From Gammaproteobacteria bacterium (lineage in GTDB: Bacteria; Gemmatimonadota; Gemmatimonadetes; Longimicrobiales; Gaopeijiaceae), in contig VYDD01000230.1 of NCBI GenBank assembly GCA_009843625.1, forward strand, positions 1 through 7,636: 7,636 nt of DNA, read 5' to 3'. Of the stretch, positions 6,820 through 7,636 are shown piece after piece. Under the pieces are notes generated by a model. That model ran no database searches and had not been told where the DNA came from. It was given only the letters and a program-made list of their open reading frames with translations. A program made the position numbers and the translations under genes. Each line of letters starts with the position of its first letter. Position 1 is the stretch's first letter.

Positions 6820-7636
6820 TCAGTCGCGGCCGTCGTCCGCGAGGTGTCGCGCGATGCGGTCCAGCTTCGGGCCGATGGACGACATCACCGCCGCGAATAG
6901 CACCAGCGCCCATCCCGCCGAGAGGATGAGGTGAGCGCCGACGAGCACCCGAGCGCCGAGCGAAACCGGAGAGAGCGCCGTGAAGTCCTGCCCCAGCGCG
7001 GTGAAGAACGCGAAGGACAGCCAGTCGGTGATCCCCGTGCCCGCCCCGGCAAACGAGCCCGGGGCAACGCGCTCCAGAGTCCCGTAGAAGCCCGCAAAGA
7101 GAAAGATGATCGTCAGATAGCCCACCGCGAACCCGCCGATCGGGACCCACATGACCCGCAAGTAGGCCGCAAGCTGGCCGTACACCTCAAGCCGCGGGCG
7201 CAGCCAGGTGGCGGCGGCGCGCCCCAGGAGAAACGCGACCAGCGGAATCGCCACGAGTATGACGATCAGCATCAGGACGATCCACGCGACCGCGGCAGCG
7301 CCCGACAGCCCGACGTCCTCCTGGATGACCCCGAAACCGAACAGCAGACCCAACAGGACGGGCAGCACAAGCGCACCGAGAACCAGCAGACGGGAAGGCG
7401 GGGCGCCGTCCCATCCCTCGCGGCGCCGGCTGAGGAGGCCGACCAGCAGCGCGGTCCAGGGCATGGCGAAGAGAGGGAATACCGCCAGGAGTGGTTCCAG
7501 ATCGAAATCGCCCGCGACCAGCGCGGGGATGAACCCCAGGCCCAGCAGGACGGCGAGGATGAACGTCTCCCGGATCACATCGCGATACCCGGAGAGAGAC
7601 GATCGGCCGAGCCCATCGATCAAGCCGACCGCAAGG
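6820..7636 (-). CDS. tandem paralogue of the polytopic membrane protein, N-terminus beyond the window
   Basis: The frame is open to the window edge, giving 271 visible residues. A TTG at 7623 could be taken as a start. However, the codons before it (LAVG) and the residues after it (LIDGLG.SSLSGYRDV) align with residues 93-111 of the downstream 373-aa protein, so roughly 90 N-terminal residues are missing from view. The last 106 aligned residues are about 79% identical to the neighbour by hand count. They include the helix MWVPIGGFAVGYLTII, DWLSFAFF, the loop ALGQDFTALSPVS, AR and the closing helix. The middle of the protein is much more diverged. The first visible half holds several further membrane helices, with RRREGW between two of them. 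Function is unknown; the comparison shows that the C-terminal pore-like module is the constrained part. Confidence 0.85.
   Translation of the reverse strand, partial: LAVGLIDGLGRSSLSGYRDVIRETFILAVLLGLGFIPALVAGDFDLEPLLAVFPLFAMPWTALLVGLLSRRREGWDGAPPSRLLVLGALVLPVLLGLLFGFGVIQEDVGLSGAAAVAWIVLMLIVILVAIPLVAFLLGRAAATWLRPRLEVYGQLAAYLRVMWVPIGGFAVGYLTIIFLFAGFYGTLERVAPGSFAGAGTGITDWLSFAFFTALGQDFTALSPVSLGARVLVGAHLILSAGWALVLFAAVMSSIGPKLDRIARHLADDGRD

Noticed and set aside
5412..6929. 505-aa open frame on the + strand
   Set aside because: It is antisense to the membrane-protein genes. Its translation is rich in Arg, Gln, Asp and Pro with no domain character, which is typical of the shadow of a GC-rich gene.
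7621..7623. TTG as start of the last membrane-protein gene
   Set aside because: It aligns with an internal position (about residue 97) of the tandem paralogue, and the frame stays open to the window edge.

Overview
The window is GC-rich, densely coding DNA from a Gram-negative bacterium. An outer-membrane TonB-dependent receptor rules out a monoderm host. That receptor's style (carboxypeptidase-regulatory-like N-terminal domain), a Tat-exported periplasmic binding protein and a DUF222/HNH protein together suggest a Gemmatimonadota-like or Acidobacteriota-like lineage. This placement is an inference; there is no rRNA or other phylogenetic marker in the window.

Layout. Bases 1-1006 (+ strand) carry the 3' part of a DUF222-type HNH endonuclease gene whose start lies outside the window. 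It converges on everything else, which is on the - strand. The 121-bp gap between convergent stops (1007-1127) contains about four degenerate copies of an 18-19 bp tandem repeat. Bases 4014-1128 encode a TonB-dependent receptor (about 961 aa once one extra base is removed). Just upstream, with start and stop overlapping in a GTGA, lies a Tat-signal periplasmic type-I solute-binding protein (5445-4011, about 477 aa once one extra base is removed). A sigma70-like promoter (TTGCCC-N16-CATAAT, 5530-5503) sits in the relatively AT-rich 242-bp gap upstream of it. Bases 6809-5688 encode a complete 373-aa polytopic membrane protein. The 3' part of a close tandem paralogue occupies 7636-6820, with 10 bp between the two genes.

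How the genes relate. The binding protein and receptor form a translationally coupled pair, which suggests uptake or sensing of one unknown ligand across the outer membrane and periplasm. No ABC permease or ATPase is in the window. Each gene of this pair carries a single +1 frameshift with otherwise fully open, family-consistent sequence on both sides. This looks either very recent or like sequence error. The tandem membrane proteins belong to no family I can name. Their shared C-terminus has the layout of a two-helix ion-channel pore (helix, re-entrant segment, PVS...AR, helix), but an ALxQD(Y/F) motif stands where a GYGD-type selectivity filter would be. This pair is the best candidate for something undescribed here.
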